Shown in pieces: positions 25,647 to 36,890 of a DNA stretch of 64,000 nucleotides. This DNA is from Actinomycetota bacterium. GTDB lineage: Bacteria > Actinomycetota > Actinomycetes > Actinomycetales > Microbacteriaceae. The position numbers and the translations under genes were made by a program. Positions within the stretch are counted from its first letter, which is position 1. Each line of letters starts with the position of its first letter. The DNA lies in assembly GCA_020161315.1 (NCBI GenBank), contig JAIUOH010000004.1, positions 45,616-109,615 of the forward strand, given 5' to 3'. Below the pieces are notes generated by a model. It did no database searches. It saw only the letters and a list, made by a program, of their open reading frames with translations, and had not been told where the DNA came from.

Positions 25647-25762
25647 ATATGAAATGAATTGGTGAGATTCGCGGGTCCGGGTGGCAGTGAACCCTTGAAC
25701 AGCGATAGGGTTCGTGAAAGGCGTAAAGGTGCGCCCGCCAATGTGGCCACCCGCCTGAACCC

Positions 25763-25770
25763 AAAGGAGG
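25763..25770 (+). promoter_or_regulatory. Strong ribosome binding site of hpf
   Basis: AAAGGAGG, 5 nt before ATG 25776, decides that start over the in-frame GTG at 25659. Confidence 0.75.
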
Positions 25771-25775
25771 TCACC

Positions 25776-26408
25776 ATGGATGTAAGCATTCGCGGCAGGG
25801 GCGTCGGAGTCACCGATCGTTTCGAGAACTATGTGGGTTCGAAGACTGAAAAAGTCGAGCACCTGCTCCCCAAAGCACAGGCGTTCGAGGTCAAGGTTTC
25901 ACGCCTGAGCGATCGCAGCCCGCAGAACGGCGATCGCGTCGAGATCACGCTGATTGGCCCGGGCCCCGTGATTCGCGCAGAGAGCACGGGCAATGACAAG
26001 TACACAGCCTTCGACATCGCTTACGGCCGCGTACTTGAGCGCATTCGTCGTCTGAAGGATCGCCGCCACGACCGTCGCGGCAAGGGCCGCACCTCGCTCG
26101 GTGAGGCCGCCGCTGAAGACTTCAGCGTGGTCGACATCGCGCCGGCGCCGCTCGAGACGATCGAGGCAGTGTCAACCGGTGCGGTGCCGGTAGTCGCCGA
26201 AGAGGCGAGCGAAGAGCAGTACAACCCGGTTGTGATTCGCCAGAAGGAGTTTCCGGCAGGGCGCTTCTCGACCGACGAAGCGGTCGACCAGATGGAGCTC
26301 GTCGGCCACGACTTCTTCCTCTTCATTGAGCACGAGACAGGTAAGCCGAGCGTGGTCTATCGCCGCAAGGGATGGAACTACGGCGTGATCTCGCTGTCTG
26401 ATGACTAA
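25776..26408 (+). CDS. hpf: Ribosome hibernation-promoting factor, long form
   Basis: A 210-residue protein. The N-terminal S30AE domain (MDVSIRGRGVGVTDRFENYV...) binds the ribosome decoding region; the C-terminal domain (VVIRQKEFPAGRFSTDEAVDQMELVGHDFFLF) dimerises and joins two 70S ribosomes into 100S particles. Length and layout fit the long HPF of Gram-positive bacteria. It sits between comF and secA, the typical actinobacterial order, and ends before a strong terminator. Confidence 0.93.
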   Translation: MDVSIRGRGVGVTDRFENYVGSKTEKVEHLLPKAQAFEVKVSRLSDRSPQNGDRVEITLIGPGPVIRAESTGNDKYTAFDIAYGRVLERIRRLKDRRHDRRGKGRTSLGEAAAEDFSVVDIAPAPLETIEAVSTGAVPVVAEEASEEQYNPVVIRQKEFPAGRFSTDEAVDQMELVGHDFFLFIEHETGKPSVVYRRKGWNYGVISLSDD

Positions 26409-26418
26409 CTGGTCGCTG

Positions 26419-26515
26419 GGCATCTCGATAAGGGTTCCTGAGCCTGTCGAAGGGCTCGATGACAGGTGGGGCTTGATGACCGGCTAATCCGCCGGTCGAG
26501 TTTGTCGAGACCAAG
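26419..26515. repeat. Family C repeat cluster
   Basis: Contains CATCTCGATAAGGGTTCCTG, GCCTGTCGAAGGGCTCGATG and GGTCGAGTTTGTCGAGACCA, all related to the copies at 7992 and in the GT2 tail. It fills the spacer between hpf and its terminator. Confidence 0.65.
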
Positions 26516-26557
26516 GGTTGTGGGTGGGCGCCCGGGTAGGGGCGCCCACCCACAACC
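26516..26557. terminator. Terminator hairpin after hpf
   Basis: Perfect 17-bp stem (GGTTGTGGGTGGGCGCC at 26516-26532, complement at 26541-26557) with an 8-nt loop. It lacks a strong T-run, as is common in actinobacteria. Confidence 0.7.
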
Positions 26558-26718
26558 ATGTCTGCGGGGTGAGGCTGATCCTCGTGCCTTAAATTCAGAG
26601 GAATCGCCCCGGCCAGGCTTGCTAAGCTGGGGCGTTGTCACAATTTGGCAACAGTAAGCACGGCGCGCTCGCGGCTCAGCCGCAAAGATGCACCCCGTAC
26701 AACCCCAGGAGACACGAC

Positions 26719-29532
<2,814 letters not shown>

Positions 29533-29604
29533 TGGCCTTCACGGCGGGGTGATTCCTGTCGCCACACGAATTCAAACGTGCCTTCGGGCTTATACGGAGA
29601 TCTA

Positions 29605-30558
29605 ATGAACGAGAAACTCACCAAGAACCAGCGCCGCGAGCAGGCGCGCGAGCAGGCGCGCGTTGCGCGTGCCGCCGAGAAGAAGCGCGAGAAGCGCAAC
29701 CGCCTGTTCTTACAGGGCGGCATCGCGCTGGTCGTGATCGCTGTGCTCGGCGTCGTGGCGCTCGTGCTCACGCAGAGCATGAAGCCCGCTGGCCCAGGCC
29801 CCCTCAACATGGTCTCGGGTGGCGTGACCTTCACCAAAGACCTTGAGGTCGTAAAGACTGCAGCGTTGAAAGACGGCCAGGCGCGTAAGGCACCAGAGCA
29901 GGATTGGACCAAGGCTCCGGTCGACGTCACCGTGTACGTCGACTACATGTGCCCCGCCTGCGGCAACTTCGAGCAGCAGAACGGCACCATGCTCGAGCAG
30001 TACGTGGGTGCCGGTGATGTGAACCTCACCGTCTTCCCGATCAACTTCCTCGACGAGCAGTCGCTCGGCACGAAGTACTCGACCCGCGCGGCAAATGCGT
30101 TTAGCTGCCTGGTCGAGCAGCAGCCAGAGAGCGCGTTCGCGTTCCACAACCGCTTGCTCAGCAAAGAGGTGCAGCCTGGCGAGGGCACGACCGGTCTCAC
30201 CGACGACCAGCTCGCAGAGAACGCAGCGGCAGCTGGCGCTGACGCGAACGTTGAGTTCAAGCAGTGCGTGAAGGACCAGCCCTTCGCGTCGTTCATCAGC
30301 TCGAACTACAAGTCGGTTTCTGAGGTTGGCATTCAGGGCCTCGCCAAGGGCGCGCAGCTGATGAACCCGCGCACCAACGAGCTTGTGCCTGCTGATGAGC
30401 CGCAGCGTCTCATGAGCACCCCGACCGTGATCGTCAACGGCCAGCAGTGGGTTGAAGGCCGCGACGGATCGCTCGAGGAGTACATCTTGAAGATCAAGAG
30501 CGACCTCGACGGCAGCGCCGACAAGAAGAAGCAAGAGACCGAAGAGTCTGCAGGCTAA
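29605..30558 (+). CDS. DsbA-like thiol-disulfide oxidoreductase, membrane anchored
   Basis: A 317-residue protein with a very basic, Gln/Arg-rich cytoplasmic start, a single helix (LQGGIALVVIAVLGVVALVLT), then an extracytoplasmic thioredoxin-fold domain with the CPAC active site in VDYMCPACGNFEQ and the cis-proline loop STPTVIVNGQ. It probably forms or corrects disulfides in exported proteins; no VKOR partner is in the window. ATG 29605 is supported by ACGGAGA upstream. It lies 72 bp after secA, an apt neighbour. Confidence 0.88.
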   Translation: MNEKLTKNQRREQAREQARVARAAEKKREKRNRLFLQGGIALVVIAVLGVVALVLTQSMKPAGPGPLNMVSGGVTFTKDLEVVKTAALKDGQARKAPEQDWTKAPVDVTVYVDYMCPACGNFEQQNGTMLEQYVGAGDVNLTVFPINFLDEQSLGTKYSTRAANAFSCLVEQQPESAFAFHNRLLSKEVQPGEGTTGLTDDQLAENAAAAGADANVEFKQCVKDQPFASFISSNYKSVSEVGIQGLAKGAQLMNPRTNELVPADEPQRLMSTPTVIVNGQQWVEGRDGSLEEYILKIKSDLDGSADKKKQETEESAG

Positions 30559-30585
30559 GTCTACTTCTCTGACTGCGGTTTGCGC

Positions 30586-30631
30586 CGCTTGCTTCGCTCG
30601 CCAGGGGGTCGCCCTGCGAGCGAAGCAAGCG
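30586..30631. terminator. Strong terminator after the DsbA-like gene
   Basis: Stem of about 20 bp with one bulge: CGCTTGCTTCGCTCG (30586-30600) pairs with 30617-30631 and the inner CAGGG pairs with CCCTG. AAAAA follows. Confidence 0.8.
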
Positions 30632-30678
30632 AAAAACCGGTAGTCTCTTCTGGGTGGTCGATTTCGATCGGTCATCAC

Positions 30679-30751
30679 GCCTCCTTAGCTCATCTGGTAG
30701 AGCAGCGGCCTTGTAAACCGCAGGTGGTCGGTTCGAGTCCGACAGGGGGCT
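30679..30751 (+). tRNA. tRNA-Thr (anticodon UGU)
   Basis: A 73-nt cloverleaf. Acceptor stem GCCTCCT pairs with AGGGGGC; the D-arm is AGCTCATCTGGTAGAGC; the anticodon loop CTTGTAA presents TGT; the T-arm is GTCGGTTCGAGTCCGAC. The discriminator is T and CCA is not encoded. Confidence 0.95.
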
Positions 30752-30762
30752 CAAAATTCAGG

Positions 30763-30789
30763 ACGCAAAGCATCGCTTTGCGTATTTTG
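30763..30789 (+). terminator. Rho-independent terminator after tRNA-Thr
   Basis: ACGCAAAGC-ATC-GCTTTGCGT hairpin followed by ATTTTGT. Confidence 0.75.
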
Positions 30790-30815
30790 TGCCCGCGAGC
30801 CCACTGGCTCGCCGC

Positions 30816-30848
30816 GCAAAAGGCCCGCTTCGGCGGGCCTTTTGCTTT
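30816..30848. terminator. Second terminator after tRNA-Thr
   Basis: Perfect 13-bp stem GCAAAAGGCCCGC with a TTCG loop; the 3' arm ends in CCTTTTGC. Likely works in both directions. Confidence 0.8.
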
Positions 30849-30921
30849 GCTCGCCCGCTGTCGGACCCTAAACCGATCCGCTCCTGGGGCCCAGCTGGCC
30901 CTCTGCGCAGCCCCTCTCATC

Positions 30922-30984
30922 AAGTTCGGGTCACAAAAGCCCGGTGCGCGGGCCTTGAAACCGGCCATTTGTGACCCGAATTTT
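30922..30984. repeat. Family A stem-loop, copy 2
   Basis: Core arms TTCGGGTCACAAA (30925-30937) and complement (30968-30980) with a 30-nt loop that has its own CCCG/CGGG pairing. It is homologous to 19795-19854 without gaps. A G-rich tract follows. Confidence 0.75.
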
Positions 30985-31224
30985 GGGGAGTGGGATCGGG
31001 GTCGGCTGGGGAATGGGGGGAGTGGGATCGGTTGGGTCGTGGGTCGTGGGTCGTGGGTCTGGGCTTGGGTTTGCGTTGGGTCAGGGATCGTCGGGCGGGG
31101 ATCGGGATCGGGATCGGTTGGGCCGGGCGCCGTGGATCGTAGCCGAGCGGCCGAGCGGCCGAGCATGCGGCGTGCGAGGATCACCCGGGCCGAGGCCGCG
31201 TGACCAAGCGAGTAGGGTAGTGGG
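30985..31224. other. G-rich, short-tandem-repeat intergenic region
   Basis: No gene. It contains about four tandem GGGTCGT units (31034-31061), GATCGG repeats near 31097-31116 and CGGCCGAG repeats near 31143-31164. Strand-asymmetric G richness begins immediately after stem-loop A2. Confidence 0.7.
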
Positions 31225-32184
31225 GTGACCTCCGCCAAACCGAGCCTGCCCGTCTGGGTGGCATTGGTAGGCAGCGGCATCGCTGGCGCTCTCACCGCGG
31301 TGCAGTCGCGCATAAATGGCGGCCTCAGCCAGCACCTCGGCAACGGCTACTTCACCGCCGCGGTGTCGTTTGGGAGCGGCTTGGTGATCCTCTGCCTAGT
31401 AATCGGCCTTAGCAAGCGAGCCAAGCGCGGCTTCTCCCTCGTGAAGCAAGAGGTGCAGAGCGGGCACCTGCCTTGGTGGGCGCTTCTGAGCGGCACGTTT
31501 GGTGCCTTCTTTGTGCTCGGTCAGGGCCTCGTCGCCACTGTGCTCGGCCTCGCGCTCTTTACCGTTGGCATCGTTGCGGGCCAAGTGCTCGGCGGCCTCG
31601 TGATCGACAGAATCGGGCTCGGCCCATCTGGCAGGGTAGACCCAACGCTGCCGCGCGTCACCGGCATGGTGCTCGCCCTGCTCGCGGTTGTCTTCTCGGT
31701 GATCGCCGATCTGGCAAACCCGACGAGCGAGTCCGGGCAGATCTGGCTCATGGTGGTGCCGGTGCTCGTGGGCGCTGGCGTCTCGATGCAGTCGGCGGTC
31801 AACGGCCTGCTGCGCTCAGCCGCGCAAAGCGCCCTCACCGCAACGTTCATCAGCTTCTTGGTCGGCACGGTGATCCTCGTCGTGATCGCGGTGATCTCGG
31901 TGGCGATGCAGGGCTGGCCCACAAACTGGCCCACCCACCCGCTGTACTACGCCGGCGGATCACTCGGCATCGTGTTTATCGCGCTCGCGGCGATGCTCGT
32001 GCGCACGGCAGGGGTGCTGCTGCTCAGCATGTCGAACGTTGCGGGCCAACTGATCGCCTCGGTTGCGCTCGAGGCTGGGCTGCCGCTCGCCGGGGGCGTC
32101 AGCGCAGGCCTGCTCGCGGGCGCGGCCGTTGCGCTTGTCGCGGTGGCGATTGCCGCGATCCCGCGACGCAAGAAAGTTTCATAG
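31225..32184 (+). CDS. DMT-superfamily transporter, YdcZ (DUF606) type
   Basis: A 319-residue membrane protein with about ten hydrophobic segments arranged as two related halves. The first half starts LVGSGIAGALTAVQSRINGGL and the second VLVGAGVSMQSAVNGLLRSA; the repeated G-x5-Q-x3-NG motif marks the DUF606 family. Transported compound unknown. GTG 31225 follows the repeat-rich spacer with no clear ribosome site. Confidence 0.85.
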   Translation: MTSAKPSLPVWVALVGSGIAGALTAVQSRINGGLSQHLGNGYFTAAVSFGSGLVILCLVIGLSKRAKRGFSLVKQEVQSGHLPWWALLSGTFGAFFVLGQGLVATVLGLALFTVGIVAGQVLGGLVIDRIGLGPSGRVDPTLPRVTGMVLALLAVVFSVIADLANPTSESGQIWLMVVPVLVGAGVSMQSAVNGLLRSAAQSALTATFISFLVGTVILVVIAVISVAMQGWPTNWPTHPLYYAGGSLGIVFIALAAMLVRTAGVLLLSMSNVAGQLIASVALEAGLPLAGGVSAGLLAGAAVALVAVAIAAIPRRKKVS

Positions 32185-32219
32185 CGCGGGATCGGCCAAC
32201 CCGCCTGCCGGCGTGAACG

Positions 32220-32651
32220 CTATGCGGCTTCGTCGCTCTGTGAAAAGCTGAGCGAGAGGCTGTTCATGCAGTACCGATCACCGGTTGGCGTGCCGAAGCC
32301 GTCGGGAAACACGTGGCCGAGGTGTGAGCCGCAGCGTGCACACCGCACTTCTGTTCGGCTCATGCCGAGGCTGTTGTCTTCGAGTAGCTCGACCGCGTCG
32401 GGGTTGACGCTCTCATAGAAGCTGGGCCAGCCGCAGTGCGACTCGAACTTGGTGCCGCTCTTGAAGAGCTCGTTGCCGCAGGCGCGACAGCTGTAGACGC
32501 CGTCACCCCATTCGCCGAGCAGTTCGCCGGTACCGGCACGCTCGGTTGCCGCCTGCCGTAGAATCGCGTACTCGTCGGGGCTGAGTCGCTCGCGCCACTC
32601 GGTGTCGCTCAGCTGAAACTCGTAGTTGCCCGCCGCGCTGTTCTCGCTCAT
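32220..32651 (-). CDS. msrB: Peptide-methionine (R)-S-oxide reductase
   Basis: A 143-residue repair enzyme that reduces the R form of methionine sulfoxide in proteins. Structural zinc is held by two CxxC pairs (CRACG and CARCG). The catalytic cysteine is Cys128 in RYCMNS, and HCGWPSFYE and GHVFPDGF line the substrate pocket. It is divergent from the haem-uptake gene at 32885; oxidative damage repair beside haem import is plausible but unproven. Confidence 0.95.
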   Translation of the reverse strand: MSENSAAGNYEFQLSDTEWRERLSPDEYAILRQAATERAGTGELLGEWGDGVYSCRACGNELFKSGTKFESHCGWPSFYESVNPDAVELLEDNSLGMSRTEVRCARCGSHLGHVFPDGFGTPTGDRYCMNSLSLSFSQSDEAA

Positions 32652-32764
32652 GTTTCAACAGTACGCCTGTTCTCGGGGGTGTGGGGTGCTGTTACGTGTA
32701 ATTGCGGGCAGCGAGTATGCCCTGAAACCCCGAGAATCGCAGGATTTTCAAATGAGACTTGCAA

Positions 32765-32773
32765 CATCAGATG
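32765..32773. promoter_or_regulatory. CATC-A-GATG palindrome shared with the hmuT promoter
   Basis: AACATCAGATGA here and AACATCTGATGA at 38816-38827 differ only at the symmetry centre. Both lie upstream of haem-uptake genes. Confidence 0.35.
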
Positions 32774-32802
32774 ATATTCGTCAGACTAATAGATGTGATC
32801 GA

Positions 32803-32825
32803 GGTTAGGTAGACCTTGGTTAGAT
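32803..32825. promoter_or_regulatory. Possible DtxR/IdeR-like iron box
   Basis: GGTTAGG-TAGACCTT-GGTTAG resembles half sites of the DtxR consensus TTAGGTTAG, 60 bp before the htaA-like start. The match is partial: the right half is not a proper inverted copy. Confidence 0.3.
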
Positions 32826-32884
32826 CCGATGGGGGAGCATTGCGCCCCCATTTTGTGTGTATGTATCGACCGAGAGGTGTCGCC

Positions 32885-35731
32885 GTGAAGGCATTTGGTA
32901 CGCGGATGCGTGGGGGAGTCGCCACGCTACTCTCTGCTGCCCTGATTGTGAGTGGGGCGCTGCTTGCTGCCCCGGCTGCGAGTGCCGAGGAGCCTGTAGC
33001 AGCTGCGCCGGTCGTTGAGACGGTTGCGACCGAGGCGCCGGCGCTTGAAGCTCCCGCCGCTGAGGCGCCCGCCGGCGATGCTGCGGGGTCGCAACCAGAG
33101 GCCACGGCAGAGAGTCCGGCAGCCCCCGAAGCCGACCTCTCTGCAGTAGTAGTGCAGAGCTCTGCCGCTGAGACCGCGTCGGTACCCGGTCTTGCTGCAG
33201 CTGTGGCGCCCGCGGTCGCTCCTGCGCAGGCACTTCAGCTTACGGTTTCGAAGACGACCGGGCTTGACTCGGCTGGCGAGACCGTGAGCGTTTCCGGTAC
33301 GGGCTACAACCCAGCTCAACCCATCTACGTGTTCTACTGCGCTGATACCGCCTTGCCGGCAGACCTGTGGACGCTGGCCCTGGGGTGCCAAACTGGCGCA
33401 AAGCAGATCAACGCAGCAACATCTTCGCGGTCGCCGAAGTTCAATACGGATGGCTCGTTCACCGTTGACCTGCCGATTCGTCAGCTGAATGGGGCGGCTA
33501 CCTCGGTCTACACCGCGGCAAATCACACAGGCATGACCGATCGCACACAAGATGCCAAGGTTGCGCTGAGCTTCGCAGCGCAGGGCACCGCGACCGTGAC
33601 AGCTGCTTCAGAGGCTGGGTTGACCGTAACCGCCAGCCTCACCGGTGTCACCCCCGCATCGCAGCCCGCTGGCGTGCATGTGGGTGTGGTGTTGCGTGGC
33701 ACCGCAGACGGCGCAGTGGAGGCTGACTTCGTGGGTGCGACTGCCTCGGTGAAGACGATTCCGGCGTCGGCTGAGTTCTCGGCAGAAGTGGTGATTCCTG
33801 CTGCGAAGCTTGATCGTACGAAGCAGTATGAGTTGGTGGTGTGGCCTCGTCGCACGAACCCGGTTGCCTCGAATATCGTGAAGGTTATTCCGTTCGATGT
33901 GGCTGCCGAGCAGTGGGGCAAGGTGTTCCCCGCACCCACTGGTCCATCAATCGTGGGCACGGTGACTGGTGCGTCGGCTGACGGTCTGACGCTTTCGGTG
34001 CAGCTCGATAACGTGACGATTCCCGCTGGCAAGTTCGGTGCGTACGTTGGCGTGATCGAAAAGGATCGCGTTGCCGAATATGGCCGTGATGCCGGTGCGG
34101 GCATGGTCGAGCACTACTTCCCGACCAAGAGTTTCGTCGACGGGTCTGCCACGGCTGTGCTCAACGTGCCAAAGGACAAGAAGGACAGCAAACAGCAGGT
34201 CATTCGCTCGCTCGATGCCTCAAAGCAGTATGTTGTGGTTTCGTGGTTTGCGCACGGATACTTGACCGATGCCTCGAAGCTTGCACAGAGCGACATCAGT
34301 GTTTCTCCTGAGCAATGGGCCTCAGTGTTTCCGACTGCAGCCCGAGTGACCGCCACGAGCTCGGTTACTGATGCCGGGCTCAATGTCAACGTCAACGCCA
34401 CGAGCTTGCCTGGCAAGATCTACGCCGCACTCATCGAGCGTGGCACCGCCGCCGACATCGACATGAGCAAGTCCGACAGCTACGCGGCGTTTGCGATGCC
34501 CTTCCCGACCGTGACCGACGGTGCGGCAAGCTTCTCGCTGACCGCGCCGATGACGAAGCTCGACCGCAAGAAGCAGTACGAGGTGCTCGTGTGGAAGCAG
34601 CACTCGCTGCCCACCAGCGACAACGTCTACGGCCAGGCCGACGTTGAGGTAACGAGCAAACAGTGGGACGAACTGCAGGGCATCAAGCCCCCCGTGGTGG
34701 TGCCCCCGACTAAGCCACAGCCCACCGCACCGGGCGCGGGTTCGCTGACCTGGGGTGTTTCGTCTTCGTTCGCGAACTACGTCACGGGCACCATCGCAAA
34801 GGGTTCGATCTCGACCAGCGGCGTCGGTGGCGGCCGCGGCGGCTACGTGTTCCCTCAGGCAACCGGCAGCAGCTGGAACGCCGAGACCCGCACCGGCACC
34901 GTTCGCTACTCGGGCACCGTAACCTTCACGGGCCACAGCGGCCTGCTGAGCGAGACCTTCGCAAACCCAGTCATCACCGTCTCAAGCCCCGCCTCGGGCA
35001 CCATCTCGGCCGGCGGTCAAACCTTCTCGCTCAACCTGGCAAGCGCAGGGTTCGCCGTGAACTCTGACGGCTCGGTCACCTGGAGCGGCGTCTCTGTTGG
35101 CGGCGGCATTAGCGGTGGCGACGGCGCAGGCGCGGGCGGTTCGCTCGGCATGGATTCGCTGAGCTTCACCGTTGGTTCGGCGAGCGGCATGAGCTTCGGG
35201 TCGACCTCGACGGTCTCGCCCTTCGCGAAGGCCCGCACGGCTGCAGAGAAGGCACCCGCGAGCACCGGCCTCACCGTGGTCACCCCCGGCGCAAAGCTTG
35301 TGCCCGGTGGCGAGATTGAGATCACGGCCAGCGGTTTTCAGCCGAACGAGCAGAGCATTTTGGTGGTCATGTACTCTGAACCGACAGTGCTCGATACCAA
35401 TGCCAAGGCTGATAAGAACGGCGTAGTGCGTTGGATCGGTACGCTGCCGAAGGATCTCGCCGGTAAGCACACCATCACTCTGCAGGGCAGCATCAACGTG
35501 GGCCAAGAGATCACGATCGCGAAGGCCGCCGAGGTGAAGAAGAAGGCGACCACCGCTGTCGCGGCCGAGACCACCGCCCCGGTGGTGCAGGCTGCTGAGG
35601 GTAGCGACGCCAGCGGGCTCCCCGCCTGGGTGTGGTGGACGGGTGCGCTCGCGCTGCTCGTGATCGCGGGCACCGGCACTGCGCTGGTGGTCGCGCAGCG
35701 TCGCAGAGTAGACGCCCCGACACACCTCTAA
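32885..35731 (+). CDS. HtaA-domain surface protein with repeated modules
   Basis: A 948-residue exported protein anchored by a C-terminal helix (WVWWTGALALLVIAGTGTALVV) and a short basic tail. After the signal peptide and an Ala/Glu/Pro-rich stalk comes an Ig-like segment (about 120-225). Three related modules of about 120 residues follow (about 230-595), each ending in KQY-x5-W and an EQW/KQW motif. One HtaA domain (about 616-770, SLTWGVSSSFANYVTGTI) and another beta domain follow. HtaA proteins of corynebacteria bind haem at the surface and pass it to HmuT. GTG 32885 is set by GAGAGG 8 nt upstream. It heads a haem-acquisition block. Confidence 0.85.
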   Translation: MKAFGTRMRGGVATLLSAALIVSGALLAAPAASAEEPVAAAPVVETVATEAPALEAPAAEAPAGDAAGSQPEATAESPAAPEADLSAVVVQSSAAETASVPGLAAAVAPAVAPAQALQLTVSKTTGLDSAGETVSVSGTGYNPAQPIYVFYCADTALPADLWTLALGCQTGAKQINAATSSRSPKFNTDGSFTVDLPIRQLNGAATSVYTAANHTGMTDRTQDAKVALSFAAQGTATVTAASEAGLTVTASLTGVTPASQPAGVHVGVVLRGTADGAVEADFVGATASVKTIPASAEFSAEVVIPAAKLDRTKQYELVVWPRRTNPVASNIVKVIPFDVAAEQWGKVFPAPTGPSIVGTVTGASADGLTLSVQLDNVTIPAGKFGAYVGVIEKDRVAEYGRDAGAGMVEHYFPTKSFVDGSATAVLNVPKDKKDSKQQVIRSLDASKQYVVVSWFAHGYLTDASKLAQSDISVSPEQWASVFPTAARVTATSSVTDAGLNVNVNATSLPGKIYAALIERGTAADIDMSKSDSYAAFAMPFPTVTDGAASFSLTAPMTKLDRKKQYEVLVWKQHSLPTSDNVYGQADVEVTSKQWDELQGIKPPVVVPPTKPQPTAPGAGSLTWGVSSSFANYVTGTIAKGSISTSGVGGGRGGYVFPQATGSSWNAETRTGTVRYSGTVTFTGHSGLLSETFANPVITVSSPASGTISAGGQTFSLNLASAGFAVNSDGSVTWSGVSVGGGISGGDGAGAGGSLGMDSLSFTVGSASGMSFGSTSTVSPFAKARTAAEKAPASTGLTVVTPGAKLVPGGEIEITASGFQPNEQSILVVMYSEPTVLDTNAKADKNGVVRWIGTLPKDLAGKHTITLQGSINVGQEITIAKAAEVKKKATTAVAAETTAPVVQAAEGSDASGLPAWVWWTGALALLVIAGTGTALVVAQRRRVDAPTHL

Positions 35732-35743
35732 GAAGTGGGACCG

Positions 35744-35779
35744 CCCCCGCTCCCTTCGACATGGCTCAGGGTGCGGGGG
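35744..35779. terminator. Weak terminator after the htaA-like gene
   Basis: CCCCCGC (35744-35750) pairs with GCGGGGG (35773-35779). The loop contains CCCTTCGACATGGCTCAGGG, a family C-like sequence. Confidence 0.35.
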
Positions 35780-35841
35780 TTGCCCCTTCAAGCTTGATGG
35801 CCGGGCTCGATCAAACCGTACGCCCAAGAGAGAACGTTACG

Positions 35842-36732
35842 ATGAAACCCATGAAACGACTTGTTACCGCTGTTGCTGCGACCGCTGTTACGGCGTCTGC
35901 CCTGCTGGTTCCCGCTACAGCACAGGCTGCGCCGATCCTCGCCACTACCGCTGCGAGCAGCAACTGTGTGGTGACCGGGGGCGAGCTGAAGTGGGGCGTG
36001 AAAGAGGGCTTTCGCTCGTACATCTCAGGCACGATCGCAAATGGGTCGTGGGAGGTCGCAGACGGCGCAAGTTACGAGACGCCGCTGTTCAGCTGGACCA
36101 ACCCGACCGGGCAGATCGATGCAGAAACCGGCGAGGGCAGCATCTCATTTACCGGGTCGGTGCACTTTACCGGGCACGAGGGCGTGCTGAATCTACAGAT
36201 TGCGAACCCCACGATCGTGCTGGGTGGCGACGGCACCGCGCAGCTGTTGCTCGACACGAAGAGCAACAACGCGCAGGGTGAGCTCGTCGTTGACGAGCAG
36301 CAGGCGTACCTTGGCAAAGTTGAGGGCTTTGGGCAGCTCGACCCGGCCAGCGGCGCGATTGCGCTCGACAAGGCACCCACGGTGCTGACCTCAGACGGCG
36401 CCGCCGCGTTCGGTGACTTCTACGCGAGCGGCGATGAGCTCGACCCTGTGTCGCTCTCGCTGCAGCTGGGGCCGTGCGAGGGCACGCCGGCAAAGCCCGT
36501 TGACGCGCCAGACGAGGCCGAGGATGCCGTGGTCATCACGCAGGAGCCAGAGGCTGCGGTGCCCATTCTGCCTATCGCGATCGGTGCGATTGCGCTGATC
36601 GTGATCGCTGCCACTGCGGTCATGCTGATCGTTGGCCGCAAGAAGGGCGCAGGGCAGGGTGCTGACGGTGCGGTTGCTGGGGGCGATGAGCCCGAGGCTG
36701 ACGCTGAAGGCAACGCAAGCCCTCAAGACTAA
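35842..36732 (+). CDS. HtaA-domain haem-binding protein, membrane anchored
   Basis: A 296-residue protein: signal peptide (KRLVTAVAATAVTASALLVPATAQA), a single HtaA domain (LKWGVKEGFRSYISGTIANGS to about residue 210), then a C-terminal helix (AAVPILPIAIGAIALIVIAATAV) and a charged tail. It pairs with the larger HtaA protein upstream, as HtaA/HtaB-type proteins do in corynebacteria, and faces hmuV across a strong terminator. ATG 35851 is an alternative start. Confidence 0.87.
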   Translation: MKPMKRLVTAVAATAVTASALLVPATAQAAPILATTAASSNCVVTGGELKWGVKEGFRSYISGTIANGSWEVADGASYETPLFSWTNPTGQIDAETGEGSISFTGSVHFTGHEGVLNLQIANPTIVLGGDGTAQLLLDTKSNNAQGELVVDEQQAYLGKVEGFGQLDPASGAIALDKAPTVLTSDGAAAFGDFYASGDELDPVSLSLQLGPCEGTPAKPVDAPDEAEDAVVITQEPEAAVPILPIAIGAIALIVIAATAVMLIVGRKKGAGQGADGAVAGGDEPEADAEGNASPQD

Positions 36733-36783
36733 GGGCTTGCTGTCGGCCCACCTTCGGTGGGGCTAGCTTGCGCCAATGCGCAC

Positions 36784-36832
36784 GGGGGCGCTAGGTGTGG
36801 GTATCACAAGATTACCCACACCTAGCGCCCCC
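36784..36832. terminator. Bidirectional terminator between convergent haem genes
   Basis: Perfect 20-bp stem (GGGGGCGCTAGGTGTGGGTA at 36784-36803, complement at 36813-36832) with a 9-nt loop, placed between the htaA-like and hmuV stops. Confidence 0.85.
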
Positions 36833-36890
36833 TTCGTTGCTTGCTCGCCGGCGGGGTTTCTTGCCTGCCGGGTTGCGTGTCTGCTGGGGC

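Noticed and set aside
26635-26718. N-terminal extension of SecA from TTG 26635
   Set aside because: GTG 26719 has a good ribosome site and yields the conserved family start.
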